Shown piece after piece: positions 37,858 to 46,479 of a stretch of 51,557 bases of DNA. The translations under genes were made by a program, and so were the position numbers. The notes under the pieces were generated by a model. It was not told the DNA's origin. It did no database searches and saw nothing but the letters and a program-made list of their open reading frames with translations. Within the stretch, counting starts at the first letter, position 1, and each line of letters begins with the position of its first letter. The DNA is from Anaerosacchariphilus polymeriproducens (lineage in GTDB: Bacteria; Bacillota; Clostridia; Lachnospirales; Lachnospiraceae). Location: positions 1-51,557 of the forward strand of contig NZ_QRCT01000023.1 of NCBI RefSeq assembly GCF_003363435.1, in the 5' to 3' direction.

Positions 37858-39203
37858 TGGCAAGGTCAATTAAGAAAAATTTAGTTTTTGCTGAAATTAT
37901 TTTTATAGGAATGGCAGCCTTTATATTCTGTTGGAAGAAAACGAAACAAGTAAAAGTTATTACATTTGGAATGTTTATAGACAATAGCTGGGATTCATCT
38001 GATAATAATTCAACAAAAGTAATTGAACATGCGATTAAAAAATTTGAAAAAGAACACCCAGGAGTTCGCGTGAAGTATGAGAGTGGAATTTGTAAGAATG
38101 ACTATTCAGAATGGCTTACCGGATGTTTTTTAAAAGGAACAGAACCGGATGTTTTTTTTATAAGTAAAGATGATTTTAATGCCTTATCTTCAAAAGGTGC
38201 TTTATTAAATATTGACAAGCTAATTAATAAAGATAGGAAGTTTAAAAAGAATGCGTATTATAACTCATTACTAGAATCAGGTCAGTATAAAAAAAAGCAA
38301 TATGCAATTCCTTATTCCTGTATTCCATTATTAATGTGTGTTAACAAAACGTTATTAGAAAGAGAAGGTGTTGAAATACCAGACAATGATTGGACATGGG
38401 GAGATTTTCACCAAATTTGCAGAAAAGTAACAAAAGATAAAGATAGAAATGGTATAGTCGATCAATTTGGTGTTTATAACTATACCTGGAAAGATGCAGC
38501 ATACTCCAACGGAGCGTTATTATTTAATGAAGAAGGAACTAATAATTATGTAAGTGCACGTAATGTTGTCAATGCAGTAAACTTTGTATATAAAATTAAT
38601 TCTCTAACAGATGGATATAATGTATCAGAAAAAGATTTTGAAAAAGGAAATGTTGCATTTTCTCCAATGTTTTTGTCTGATTATAGAACTTATAAGACTT
38701 ATCCAGGAAAAGTTGTGAAATATACAAATTTTGAGTGGACTTGTATCTCTATGCCAGCAGGCCCGGAAGGAGATAATATATCAGAGATAAATACTTTATT
38801 GGCTGGTATAAGTGCAAGGACACAAGAAAAGAAATTAGCATGGGAGTTTTTGAAAGTATTAATTTACGATAAGGAAATACAAACGGAAGTTTCTGTATAT
38901 TCAAAAGGTATTTCTGCTATTAAAGATATTGTTGAATCCGAAAAAACTTATCGATTACTAGAAAGGGAGAATCAAGTCCATGTTAAAATTCAATTGTTGA
39001 CGGATGTTATGAGAAAAGGTGTTACCATACCTAAGTTTGAAAATTATGATGAAGTTTTTGTAATGATGAATGAGGGTGTTATGGCAGCAATGAATAGTGA
39101 CAAGAATATAAATGTATCTTTAATTACATTACAGGCATATATAAAGAATTATATGAAAAATGGAGGGTATAATTCTGTAAATGAAAGAAAATTAATAGAG
39201 TAA
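37854..39203 (+). CDS. Membrane-anchored family 1 extracellular solute-binding protein
   Basis: A 449-residue protein with an N-terminal membrane segment (residues 10-26, no clear lipobox) and a MalE-like sugar-binding domain: FGMFIDNSWDSSDNNSTKVI, KKFEKEHPGVRVKYE, GTEPDVFFISKDDF, and a C-terminal YIKNYMKNGG-type tail. Its fold class differs from that of the anchored protein at 34875. There is no MalF/MalG-type permease in the window. Being translationally coupled to the regulator (ATGA overlap), it looks like a second input to the same sensor, or a subunit for a transporter encoded elsewhere. The ligand is unknown. Confidence 0.85.
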   Translation: MMARSIKKNLVFAEIIFIGMAAFIFCWKKTKQVKVITFGMFIDNSWDSSDNNSTKVIEHAIKKFEKEHPGVRVKYESGICKNDYSEWLTGCFLKGTEPDVFFISKDDFNALSSKGALLNIDKLINKDRKFKKNAYYNSLLESGQYKKKQYAIPYSCIPLLMCVNKTLLEREGVEIPDNDWTWGDFHQICRKVTKDKDRNGIVDQFGVYNYTWKDAAYSNGALLFNEEGTNNYVSARNVVNAVNFVYKINSLTDGYNVSEKDFEKGNVAFSPMFLSDYRTYKTYPGKVVKYTNFEWTCISMPAGPEGDNISEINTLLAGISARTQEKKLAWEFLKVLIYDKEIQTEVSVYSKGISAIKDIVESEKTYRLLERENQVHVKIQLLTDVMRKGVTIPKFENYDEVFVMMNEGVMAAMNSDKNINVSLITLQAYIKNYMKNGGYNSVNERKLIE

Positions 39204-39225
39204 TAACTATAATAAAGATGATAAA

Positions 39226-39267
39226 TGTCATATTAGGTATGACAAATGCAAGTGATTTGATATGACA
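39226..39267 (+). promoter_or_regulatory. Operator-like cluster before the importer genes
   Basis: TGTCATA (39226-39232) and TATGACA (39238-39244) form a perfect inverted repeat with a 5-bp gap. A third TATGACA at 39261-39267 is part of TTGATATGACA (39257-39267), also found at 34814-34824. No clear -10 follows at the right distance, so the promoter itself is uncertain. Confidence 0.6.
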
Positions 39268-39336
39268 CATTACAGATGCAAAAAATTTTAAAATTCGATA
39301 TTATTATTTTACATCAAGAAGAAGTGAGGTGAAATA

Positions 39337-40833
39337 ATGGAGCAAAAGAAGAAGAATATTCTTGAAATGAGAGACATAAACAAATATTTTGTAGGAGCAC
39401 ATGCATTAGATAATTGTTGTTTTACTCTGCAAAAAGGAGAAATACATGCGTTAGTCGGTGAAAATGGTGCTGGAAAATCAACTTTAGTCAAGATTATGAC
39501 GGGAGTTTATACGGATTATGATGGAGAGTATTTGTTTTGTGGTAATAAAGTCCATTTTCAAGGTATTAAAGAAGCACAGCAGGCAGGAATATCCGTTGTT
39601 CACCAAGAGTTAAATATGATGAATGATTTGACAGTTGCTCAAAATATTTTTATTGGAAGAGAATCAAAAGGATTTTTCTGTTCAGATAAAAAGTTAAATG
39701 AAAAAGCTCAAAAGCTAATAAGTGATTTTGATATTAAAGTAAAACCTACGGAACTACTTAAAAACTTGTCCGTTGGAAAAGCACAAATGGTAGAGATTGC
39801 AAGAGCTATGTCTTTTGAATCAACAAAAGTACTCATTTTAGATGAACCAACAGCTGCATTATCCGAGTCGGAATCTCATGATTTGTTTGAAAAGATGGAA
39901 AACTTAAGAAAAAAAGGAATTTCAATTGTTTTTATTTCACATAGATTAGGAGAAATCATGAAAATAGCAGATAGGGTGACTGTTATGAGAGATGGTGCTT
40001 ATATTGATACATTAAAAGTATGTGAATGTAAAATAGAGGAAATAATCTGCCTTATGATAGGACGTGAAATTATAGAAGAACCAAAGCAGAGAAGTGGTGT
40101 AAAAGAAAATGCTCCTACAGTTCTCGAGGTTACGAATTTAAAATCCAGTAAAGTCAAAGACGTGTCCTTTATTTTAAATAAAGGTGAAATTTTAGGATTC
40201 GCCGGCTTGGTTGGGTCAGGTAGGACAGAAGTGATGCGATTGATTTACGGTGTAGATAAAAAGGAATCGGGAGAAATTTTTGTTAATGGAGTAAAGCGCC
40301 AAATTAATCATTCTAAGGATGCAATTAAATATGGTATTGGCTATCTCTCTGAAGATAGAAAGCGTTTTGGATTAATGTTGGGTTTATCAGTTATGGATAA
40401 TATAGTATTACCTTCTTATACCAAATTATCAAAGTTCGGTTTTGTAAGTAAAAAGAAGTGTTTGTCAGAAACTTATAGGTTAATAAAACAGTTAAAGATT
40501 AAGACTTTTGATACAAATCAAATAGTAAAAAAATTATCTGGTGGAAATCAGCAAAAAGTAGTAATTGGAAAATGGTTATTACAAGATATGGATATTTTAA
40601 TATTTGATGAACCTACAAGGGGAATAGATGTTGGTGCCAGAGAAGAAATTTATATTATGATAAAAAAATTAATTAATCAAGGAAATTCTATTATTGTAAT
40701 TTCATCTGACTTAACTGAAATAGTAAGATTAAGTGACAGAGTAATGGTAATGTCTGAAGGTAAAATAACAGGAGAACTTGATATATCCGAAGCAAATCAA
40801 GAAAAAATTATGACACTTGCAACTCAAGGATGA
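39337..40833 (+). CDS. Sugar ABC importer ATP-binding protein (RbsA/MglA type)
   Basis: A 498-residue protein with two fused ATPase domains, as in ribose and galactose importers. Domain 1 has Walker A GENGAGKST (41-49), signature LSVGKAQMVEIARAM and Walker B LILDEPTAAL. Domain 2 has the typical degenerate Walker A GLVGSGRTE, signature LSGGNQQKVVIGKW and LIFDEPTRGIDVGAR. A GAGGTG site precedes the ATG. It energises the permease at 40849 and probably takes sugar from the lipoprotein at 41857. Sugar specificity (ribose, xylose, galactose or autoinducer-2 class) cannot be assigned. Confidence 0.94.
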   Translation: MEQKKKNILEMRDINKYFVGAHALDNCCFTLQKGEIHALVGENGAGKSTLVKIMTGVYTDYDGEYLFCGNKVHFQGIKEAQQAGISVVHQELNMMNDLTVAQNIFIGRESKGFFCSDKKLNEKAQKLISDFDIKVKPTELLKNLSVGKAQMVEIARAMSFESTKVLILDEPTAALSESESHDLFEKMENLRKKGISIVFISHRLGEIMKIADRVTVMRDGAYIDTLKVCECKIEEIICLMIGREIIEEPKQRSGVKENAPTVLEVTNLKSSKVKDVSFILNKGEILGFAGLVGSGRTEVMRLIYGVDKKESGEIFVNGVKRQINHSKDAIKYGIGYLSEDRKRFGLMLGLSVMDNIVLPSYTKLSKFGFVSKKKCLSETYRLIKQLKIKTFDTNQIVKKLSGGNQQKVVIGKWLLQDMDILIFDEPTRGIDVGAREEIYIMIKKLINQGNSIIVISSDLTEIVRLSDRVMVMSEGKITGELDISEANQEKIMTLATQG

Positions 40834-40848
40834 AAGTGAGGTGTGAAA

Positions 40849-41841
40849 GTGAACAAAGGTGAAAGAGTAAATCAATTTATGAAAGGAGAAGGATTACAAA
40901 AATTAATTGCTGTTTTAGCACTAATTATTCTTTACATGTTTTTTAGTTTTTTTGGAAAATATTTTTTAACTGTAGATACTTTTATTAGTATACTAGATTC
41001 TTCTTATTATATTGGCTTTTTATCCATTGGAGCAACTTTTGTAATAATAGCTGGAGGAATTGATTTATCATCTGGAACCGTAATGGTAGGCTCAGCCTTG
41101 ATTGGTGGTGTAGCATATAATGTTTGGGGACTTCCGATAGCATTATCTTTAGGTATTGTTATGTTATCGGCACTCATTTTTGGGGCAATTAACGGGTTAT
41201 TAGTTGGAAAAATTGGTCTTCCACCATTCATTGCAACATTGGGTATTCAATTTATTTCACTTGGTTATTGTTCCGTTATTGCAAAAGTTCAGACACAGAC
41301 TTATCCAAGTCTTATATCAAAAGATGGATGGTTTAAACAATTTGTATATAAAAATGAAGGATTTCCAATGGGAATTATTTGGCTGATTCTATTTTTTATC
41401 ATAGCGTGGGTAATTTTAAATAAAACAGTTTTAGGAAGATATACATATGCAATCGGCAGTAACGAAGAGGCAGTTGAATTAACAGGGATAAAATCTAATA
41501 ACTGGAAAATCTTAGTATATATAGTAAATGGTTTCTTTTGTGGACTTGCTGGAATTATTTATGCAGCAACGTATAGTACAATTACACCACAGACCGGTAA
41601 TGGACAAGAAATGTATGCTATTGCAGCTTGTGTAATAGGTGGGACTTCTCTTTCTGGTGGTATAGGATCATTATCGGGAACAATTCTAGGTGTATTTGTA
41701 ATTAGTGTTTTAAAGACCGGATTATTATCTATGGGATTACCGGTTCAGTGGCAGCAGGTATTAATAGGTGTTGTTGTTATATTAGCCGTATTAATGGACG
41801 TAATTCGAATGAAAAATTTAAAAAGATTTAGTCTTACATAA
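40849..41841 (+). CDS. Sugar ABC importer permease (RbsC/MglC type)
   Basis: A 330-residue integral membrane protein with about eight to ten hydrophobic segments. Family motifs are IIAGGIDLSSGTVM, IGLPPFIATLGIQFISLGY, RYTYAIGSNEEAVELTGI and CVIGGTSLSGGIGSLSGTILG. The start is a GTG at 40849, seven bases after GAGG. An in-frame GTG at 40843 is too close to that site. It is part of the importer operon, 15 bp after the ATPase. Confidence 0.93.
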   Translation: MNKGERVNQFMKGEGLQKLIAVLALIILYMFFSFFGKYFLTVDTFISILDSSYYIGFLSIGATFVIIAGGIDLSSGTVMVGSALIGGVAYNVWGLPIALSLGIVMLSALIFGAINGLLVGKIGLPPFIATLGIQFISLGYCSVIAKVQTQTYPSLISKDGWFKQFVYKNEGFPMGIIWLILFFIIAWVILNKTVLGRYTYAIGSNEEAVELTGIKSNNWKILVYIVNGFFCGLAGIIYAATYSTITPQTGNGQEMYAIAACVIGGTSLSGGIGSLSGTILGVFVISVLKTGLLSMGLPVQWQQVLIGVVVILAVLMDVIRMKNLKRFSLT

Positions 41842-41856
41842 TTTTAGGAGGATTAT

Positions 41857-43008
41857 TTGATGAGAAAAGGATTTATGGGTACACTTTTGTATGCAGCAAC
41901 GGCAGTATTTTTTACAATGGGATGTGGAAGTAAAACTACAACAGCAACTTCTACTCAATATACAAATGATATATCTGTTAACTCATCTGAAGATAAAATA
42001 TTAGGAAACAAAAATATAATTGTAATATCCAAAAGTTATCAGAATCAGTTTTATCAAGCTGCTTTTCAAGGAGCAGATGATGCGGCAGCAGATTTGGGTG
42101 TTACAGTTATTACAAACGGACCGGATGCAGAAAGCAATGTATCTCAACAGGTTGAGCAAGTGGCAGCAGCGATTAATCAGAAACCAGATGCTATCGTATT
42201 AGCAGCCTGTGACCCAAATGCATTGGAAGAAACATTGATTAAGGCAAAAGAAAAAGGAATACCAGTAATTGGTTTTGATTCCGGTGTACCCGGTGATAAA
42301 ACAGGTGCAGTAGTGGCAACTGCAGCTACAGACAATAATAAAGCAGGTGCAAATGTTGCAGAAAATTTAGCCGCAGTAGATGATTTTCAAACAGCAATTG
42401 CATCAGGAACAGAAGAATCACCAACTATTATTGGTGTATTGGCACAAGATGCAACTTCGGGTTCCATAGTTCATCGTGTAGATGGTTTTATAAAAGAGAT
42501 GGTAGCACAGTTAGAGAAACTAGAAGGACTTGAAGGTTGTGTAGAAGTGACAGGACAAAAAAAGTGGACGATACCTTCTAAAAATAAAGCAAAAGTTAAA
42601 ATTGTAATTACAGTTCCTCCTTCAACAAGCCAGGCTGATATACAGTCCGCAGCAAATACAATTTTTTCAACAGATCATCTTGTAGGTGTATTTGCAGCAA
42701 ATCAAGATGCTGTAAATGGTGTGATTAGTGCAACGAATGACGCGACAGATTTGGATAAAAAAACAGGAAAGTACAAAGATATTTTTGTAGTTGGATTTGA
42801 TGCAGGTAAAGCCCAGAAAGATGCAATTATCCATGAACAATTTCTGGGTTCAGTAACTCAAGATCCTTACCAAATGGGATATCAGGCAATCCAGTTGGCA
42901 GTAAATGCTTCTAGCGGTAAGGAAGTAAAAAACGTTGATACTGGTTCAAAATGGTATTATAAGGATAATATTGAAGAAGAAAGTATTTCTATCTTATTAT
43001 ATGATTAA
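41857..43008 (+). CDS. Sugar ABC importer substrate-binding lipoprotein (RbsB/MglB type)
   Basis: A 383-residue lipoprotein with lipobox TMGC and lipidated Cys22, then a short Thr/Ser-rich linker and a Peripla_BP_4 domain: GADDAAADLGVTVI, QKPDAIVLAACDPNALEETL, GIPVIGFDSGVP, HRVDGFIKEM, VFAANQDAVNGVISA and VGFDAGKAQKDAI. Unlike the anchored sensor protein at 34875 it has a true lipid anchor, so it is the likely importer subunit. An AGGAGG site precedes the ATG. The domain is longer than usual because of an insertion around residues 210-250. The substrate is not identifiable. Confidence 0.93.
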   Translation: MMRKGFMGTLLYAATAVFFTMGCGSKTTTATSTQYTNDISVNSSEDKILGNKNIIVISKSYQNQFYQAAFQGADDAAADLGVTVITNGPDAESNVSQQVEQVAAAINQKPDAIVLAACDPNALEETLIKAKEKGIPVIGFDSGVPGDKTGAVVATAATDNNKAGANVAENLAAVDDFQTAIASGTEESPTIIGVLAQDATSGSIVHRVDGFIKEMVAQLEKLEGLEGCVEVTGQKKWTIPSKNKAKVKIVITVPPSTSQADIQSAANTIFSTDHLVGVFAANQDAVNGVISATNDATDLDKKTGKYKDIFVVGFDAGKAQKDAIIHEQFLGSVTQDPYQMGYQAIQLAVNASSGKEVKNVDTGSKWYYKDNIEEESISILLYD

Positions 43009-43105
43009 ATGATAATAAATACCCCTCATATTACTTACGTTGGGCAAGAGCGAAAAGTAATAATATTTAATAATATAAAGATAAAGTTTTATATAGGAGA
43101 CTTAT

Positions 43106-43165
43106 ATGAGAGTATTAATGATTTCAAATACTGCTGCCTCCTCAATCACAGATAAATTTAAATAA
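43106..43165 (+). CDS. 19-residue frame, leader peptide or gene remnant
   Basis: ATG at 43106 is five bases after a perfect AGGAGA site and encodes MRVLMISNTAASSITDKFK, then TAA. The start resembles the first strand of a Rossmann-fold protein such as a glycosyltransferase, so it may be the stub of a lost gene. A terminator 38 bp downstream would also suit a leader peptide in front of the decarboxylase gene. It has no run of regulatory codons. The rest of the gap 43009-43298 shows no other gene. Confidence 0.4.
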   Translation: MRVLMISNTAASSITDKFK

Positions 43166-43203
43166 ACCACAAGTAATTAAAACCTTTTCCTTAAATTATT
43201 AAG

Positions 43204-43246
43204 AACGTTCTGTTGTTAACTTTTGTTAGCAATAGAGCGTTTTTTC
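43204..43246 (+). terminator. Rho-independent terminator upstream of the decarboxylase gene
   Basis: AACG-TTCTGTTGTTAAC pairs with GTTAGCAATAGAG-CGTT around a TTTT loop and runs into six T residues. It could end the importer operon or act as an attenuator for the next gene. Confidence 0.8.
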
Positions 43247-43298
43247 AGATTACAAATATAAATATATGTGGTAATCTATTAGCGAGGAGTGAAAAGAT

Positions 43299-44714
43299 AT
43301 GGATCATTTATTTAATAAATTAAAAAAGCATCATGAATCGAATATTTATCCGTTTCATATGCCAGGACACAAACGTAATATGAAGAACTTCGGAAATTTT
43401 TTTCAGATGGATATAACAGAAATAGATGGGTTTGATAATCTTCATCATACGGAAGGGATTTTAGAAGAAGCACAAAACAGGACAGCAAAATTGTATGGTT
43501 CCAAAGAAGTACATTTTTTGGTAAACGGAAGCACAGCAGGTTTATTGAGTGCAATTAGCGGTTGTACGCAAAAAGGTGATAAAATATTAATGGCTAGGAA
43601 TTGCCATAAATCAGTATATAATGCTGTTTATTTAAATGACTTAGAGGTTGAATATCTCTATCCGGAAACGATTTCCGGAATAAATATTGCAGGTGGAATA
43701 TCTTCGAAAAAGGTGGAAACCCTTATAAATAAAGACGATAGAATTAGTGTTGTTGTAATAACCAGTCCAACTTATGAGGGTGTTGTTTCTGACATTGAAA
43801 GTATTGCTCAAGTAGTTCATAAGTATAAAAAATTGCTGATAGTAGATGAAGCACATGGTGCACATTTTGGATTTCATCCATACTTTCCTAAATCAGCAAT
43901 TATGCTGGGGGCTGATATCGTTATTCAAAGTCTTCATAAAACCATGCCTGCGTTAACACAGTCTGCATTGCTTCATTTTAATATAGATAAAGATAGAAAA
44001 GAATATAAAAAAGTAAAAGAATACTTATCAATCTACCAAACGAGCAGTCCATCTTATTTATTAGTGGGAAGTATGGATTATGTTACGGAATTGATGATTG
44101 AAAATAGGCAGGAGTTGTTCGAGCAGTTTGTAGAACACTTGGTAAATTGTAGATTGAGAATTAGCAGATTAAAAAATATAAGGTTGTTTGGTAATGAGAA
44201 CATAGGAAAACATGATATTTTTGAGTTAGACTATTCCAAATTAGTACTTGATGTTTCTGATACAACTATAAATGGAAATCAATTATATCAACGTTTAAGA
44301 AATGAATATGGTTTGCAGTTAGAAATGGCAGCAGGTAATTTTGGATTAGCTATGACTTCTTGTATGGATACAATAGAGGGTTTTAGAAGATTGGTTTATG
44401 CGTTGAAAGAAGTTGATCATAGAGTAGTCAGAACTGAAAAGCTGAATAGAACGCTTTATAACGTATCAGTTAAATCGGTAATGAGTATCAGTGATGCGTT
44501 AAGGACAGAGGGTAAAAAAGTGGACTTTGATAAGGCAGCAGGATGTATCATAAAAGAGTATATCTTTTTATATCCACCTGGAATCCCTTTCATTGTTCCC
44601 GGTGAAATTCTGGATGAACAATTAATAAAAAAAGTTCGGGAGTATCAGAAGCAGGAGTTAAATGTTCAAGGGACATTCGATAAGGATTTGAAGGTGATTG
44701 AAGTAGTGAGATAA
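43299..44714 (+). CDS. Orn/Lys/Arg decarboxylase family PLP enzyme
   Basis: A 471-residue fold-type I PLP enzyme of the short Gram-positive group (SpeA/YaaO-like) that decarboxylates arginine, lysine or ornithine. The N terminus has FHMPGHKRN. The cofactor site shows NGSTAGLLSAI, ARNCHKSVYNA, VDEAHGAHFG (Asp183) and the PLP lysine Lys214 in SLHKTMPALTQ. The C-terminal IFLYPPGIPFIVPGE is typical. It stands alone, without tmk or other usual neighbours, and has a GAGG site before the ATG. Which amino acid it uses cannot be read from the sequence. Confidence 0.9.
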   Translation: MDHLFNKLKKHHESNIYPFHMPGHKRNMKNFGNFFQMDITEIDGFDNLHHTEGILEEAQNRTAKLYGSKEVHFLVNGSTAGLLSAISGCTQKGDKILMARNCHKSVYNAVYLNDLEVEYLYPETISGINIAGGISSKKVETLINKDDRISVVVITSPTYEGVVSDIESIAQVVHKYKKLLIVDEAHGAHFGFHPYFPKSAIMLGADIVIQSLHKTMPALTQSALLHFNIDKDRKEYKKVKEYLSIYQTSSPSYLLVGSMDYVTELMIENRQELFEQFVEHLVNCRLRISRLKNIRLFGNENIGKHDIFELDYSKLVLDVSDTTINGNQLYQRLRNEYGLQLEMAAGNFGLAMTSCMDTIEGFRRLVYALKEVDHRVVRTEKLNRTLYNVSVKSVMSISDALRTEGKKVDFDKAAGCIIKEYIFLYPPGIPFIVPGEILDEQLIKKVREYQKQELNVQGTFDKDLKVIEVVR

Positions 44715-44733
44715 TCTTATTTCTACAAAATGG

Positions 44734-44768
44734 TTGCTTTTTAACTGTATCTATTATATAGTTACAGT
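44734..44768 (+). promoter_or_regulatory. Promoter and YtrA-type operator of the ABC exporter operon
   Basis: TTGCTT (44734-44739), a 17-bp spacer and TATAGT (44757-44762) form a promoter. It overlaps the inverted repeat ACTGTA (44744-44749)-N13-TACAGT (44763-44768). Bacillus YtrA recognises AGTGTA-N13-TACACT, so the geometry matches that GntR subfamily. The GntR protein at 46480 is the obvious candidate. Confidence 0.65.
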
Positions 44769-44810
44769 AATAACAGTATTAATTAAAGTTTATAGTAGGA
44801 GGATAGTTAA

Positions 44811-45557
44811 ATGGATCGTGAAGATATCGATGAAGCAGCTATTTTGTGTAAAGGACTATGTCTTCAGCATGGATACTTTGCAATTGAAAATTTAGATTTT
44901 GAGTTAAAAAAAGGTTATATTACAGGACTTATTGGAAGGAATGGTGCAGGAAAAACTACATTAATTAAAATGATTGGAAATAGTATAGACCGGGAACAGG
45001 GTATGATTTATTATGATGGTATGGTATATAATGGGCACGAAGTGTTAGTGAAAAAGAAAATTTCAATCGTGTATAGTAAGCCCAATATTAATTTGAATGC
45101 TACGCCAAAGAATATTGCATGTGCATTAGATATTATTGAACCTTGGTTTAGCTACGAGTATTTTAGCGAGAAAATGTTTCAATTGAAACTTGATGATAAA
45201 ATGAAATTAAGAAAATATTCCAATGGTATGCTGAAAAAGTTCATGTTAATATTAGCTCTTAGCCGAAGACCGGAGATCTTGATATTGGATGAGCCGACCA
45301 GTGAGGTGGACCCGGTTTCTCGAGTGGAGATGTTAGATATGATTCAAGAATTTATGGAAGATGAAAACCATACGGTATTATTTTCGACTCATATTACAAG
45401 TGATCTAGATAAAATTGCAGATTATGTAACTATGATTCAGGACGGTAAGATTTTATTTTCTGATGAAAAAGAAAGTCTTAAGAAACAGTTTTCTTCTGGA
45501 GTCAATTTGCCATCTATTGAAGAAATAATGTGTAGAGAATCTTTGAAAGGAGAATAG
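44811..45557 (+). CDS. ABC transporter ATP-binding protein (YtrB-like)
   Basis: A 248-residue ATPase with Walker A GRNGAGKTT (42-50), a divergent signature YSNGMLKKFMLILAL in place of LSGGQ, Walker B LILDEPTSEVDP and H-loop STHITSD. The YSxGM form is typical of ATPases paired with YtrA-type GntR regulators. A strong AGGAGG site precedes the ATG. The downstream permease starts 3 bp after its stop. In Bacillus, related ytr operons respond to cell-wall antibiotics, and a similar role here is inferred. Confidence 0.9.
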   Translation: MDREDIDEAAILCKGLCLQHGYFAIENLDFELKKGYITGLIGRNGAGKTTLIKMIGNSIDREQGMIYYDGMVYNGHEVLVKKKISIVYSKPNINLNATPKNIACALDIIEPWFSYEYFSEKMFQLKLDDKMKLRKYSNGMLKKFMLILALSRRPEILILDEPTSEVDPVSRVEMLDMIQEFMEDENHTVLFSTHITSDLDKIADYVTMIQDGKILFSDEKESLKKQFSSGVNLPSIEEIMCRESLKGE

Positions 45558-45560
45558 TAT

Positions 45561-46397
45561 ATGAAAAGACATTTTGCTTTTATGAGATTATTTTTCTTTG
45601 ATGGTGTATCTGGGAAAGTTCCTTTTTTGAGAATTTTTATTATCAATTTTTTTATATGTGTATTAATGTCCTTTATTATAGGGTCTACACAAAGTCTGGT
45701 TTCTACGTTTTTAGCATTTGGTATTGTTGGGAGGGTCTTTAATAGTAAGGAAGATTTATCCCATAATCTAAGTATTGATTATAAAAGACAGGTTTATTAT
45801 GCATTATTATTTTATAGTATTATTTTATTATGTTTTTTTGTAATTAATTTATTTGTAATTTTAATTTTTCAATTTGCTTCTTTTCTAGTAGCAGGAGAGT
45901 TTTTAAATATTACTTCATTTTTTTCTGAAAAGAATATTTGTAAGTTATCTACTATTTATAATATTTTATTGATTATCTTGATCTATATTTTGTATTTTCC
46001 TTTAATTTTTATTAGGAAAAAAAATTTATGGACGATATATCTTTTTATTTCTTCTTGTGTGTGGCTTATACCGAATACGTTTATAAAATTATACATTGTC
46101 AAACAAAGAAACATTCATGAAAAATGGTTTGGTGTATTGGATTGTTTCGACAAAATTAAATTTTCTAATAAGTTAGTTATATTGTTTTTTTTAATGATAT
46201 ACTTATTGATTTGTTTATACATAAGTATGAAGTCTGTCTTTTATTTTATTCAGCCGGTAGACTATTCTAAAAAGAAAAGGACATTTTGCATAAAGACAAA
46301 GGAAGAAATACAGGCAATAGAAAAAAAGAAAAATATTATTAAGTGGGTTATAATAATGTTAGTATTGTTTTTAGTAATTATTATCTATAAAAAGTGA
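45561..46397 (+). CDS. ABC transporter permease (ABC-2 type)
   Basis: A 278-residue membrane protein with about six hydrophobic segments (near residues 22-38, 45-58, 75-107, 130-155, 160-175 and 205-225, and a final one at 255-275). Motifs are few: an early KVPFLRIFIINFF and a basic segment before the last helix. It is very rich in Phe and Ile. It is coupled to the ATPase gene and should form the membrane half of the transporter. The family name is inferred from context more than from sequence. Confidence 0.78.
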   Translation: MKRHFAFMRLFFFDGVSGKVPFLRIFIINFFICVLMSFIIGSTQSLVSTFLAFGIVGRVFNSKEDLSHNLSIDYKRQVYYALLFYSIILLCFFVINLFVILIFQFASFLVAGEFLNITSFFSEKNICKLSTIYNILLIILIYILYFPLIFIRKKNLWTIYLFISSCVWLIPNTFIKLYIVKQRNIHEKWFGVLDCFDKIKFSNKLVILFFLMIYLLICLYISMKSVFYFIQPVDYSKKKRTFCIKTKEEIQAIEKKKNIIKWVIIMLVLFLVIIIYKK

Positions 46398-46479
46398 TTT
46401 ATTAATTTTCGTTCTATTTTGTAATAATGAAAAAGATGAAATTCATGATAGATTAATAATTTTGCGGAGAGGGTAAAAA

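Noticed and set aside
39337-43008. Naming the importer genes as ribose, galactose or xylose transporters
   Set aside because: The motifs are shared by the whole family and no sugar kinase, isomerase or other catabolic gene is adjacent, so specificity is not supported.
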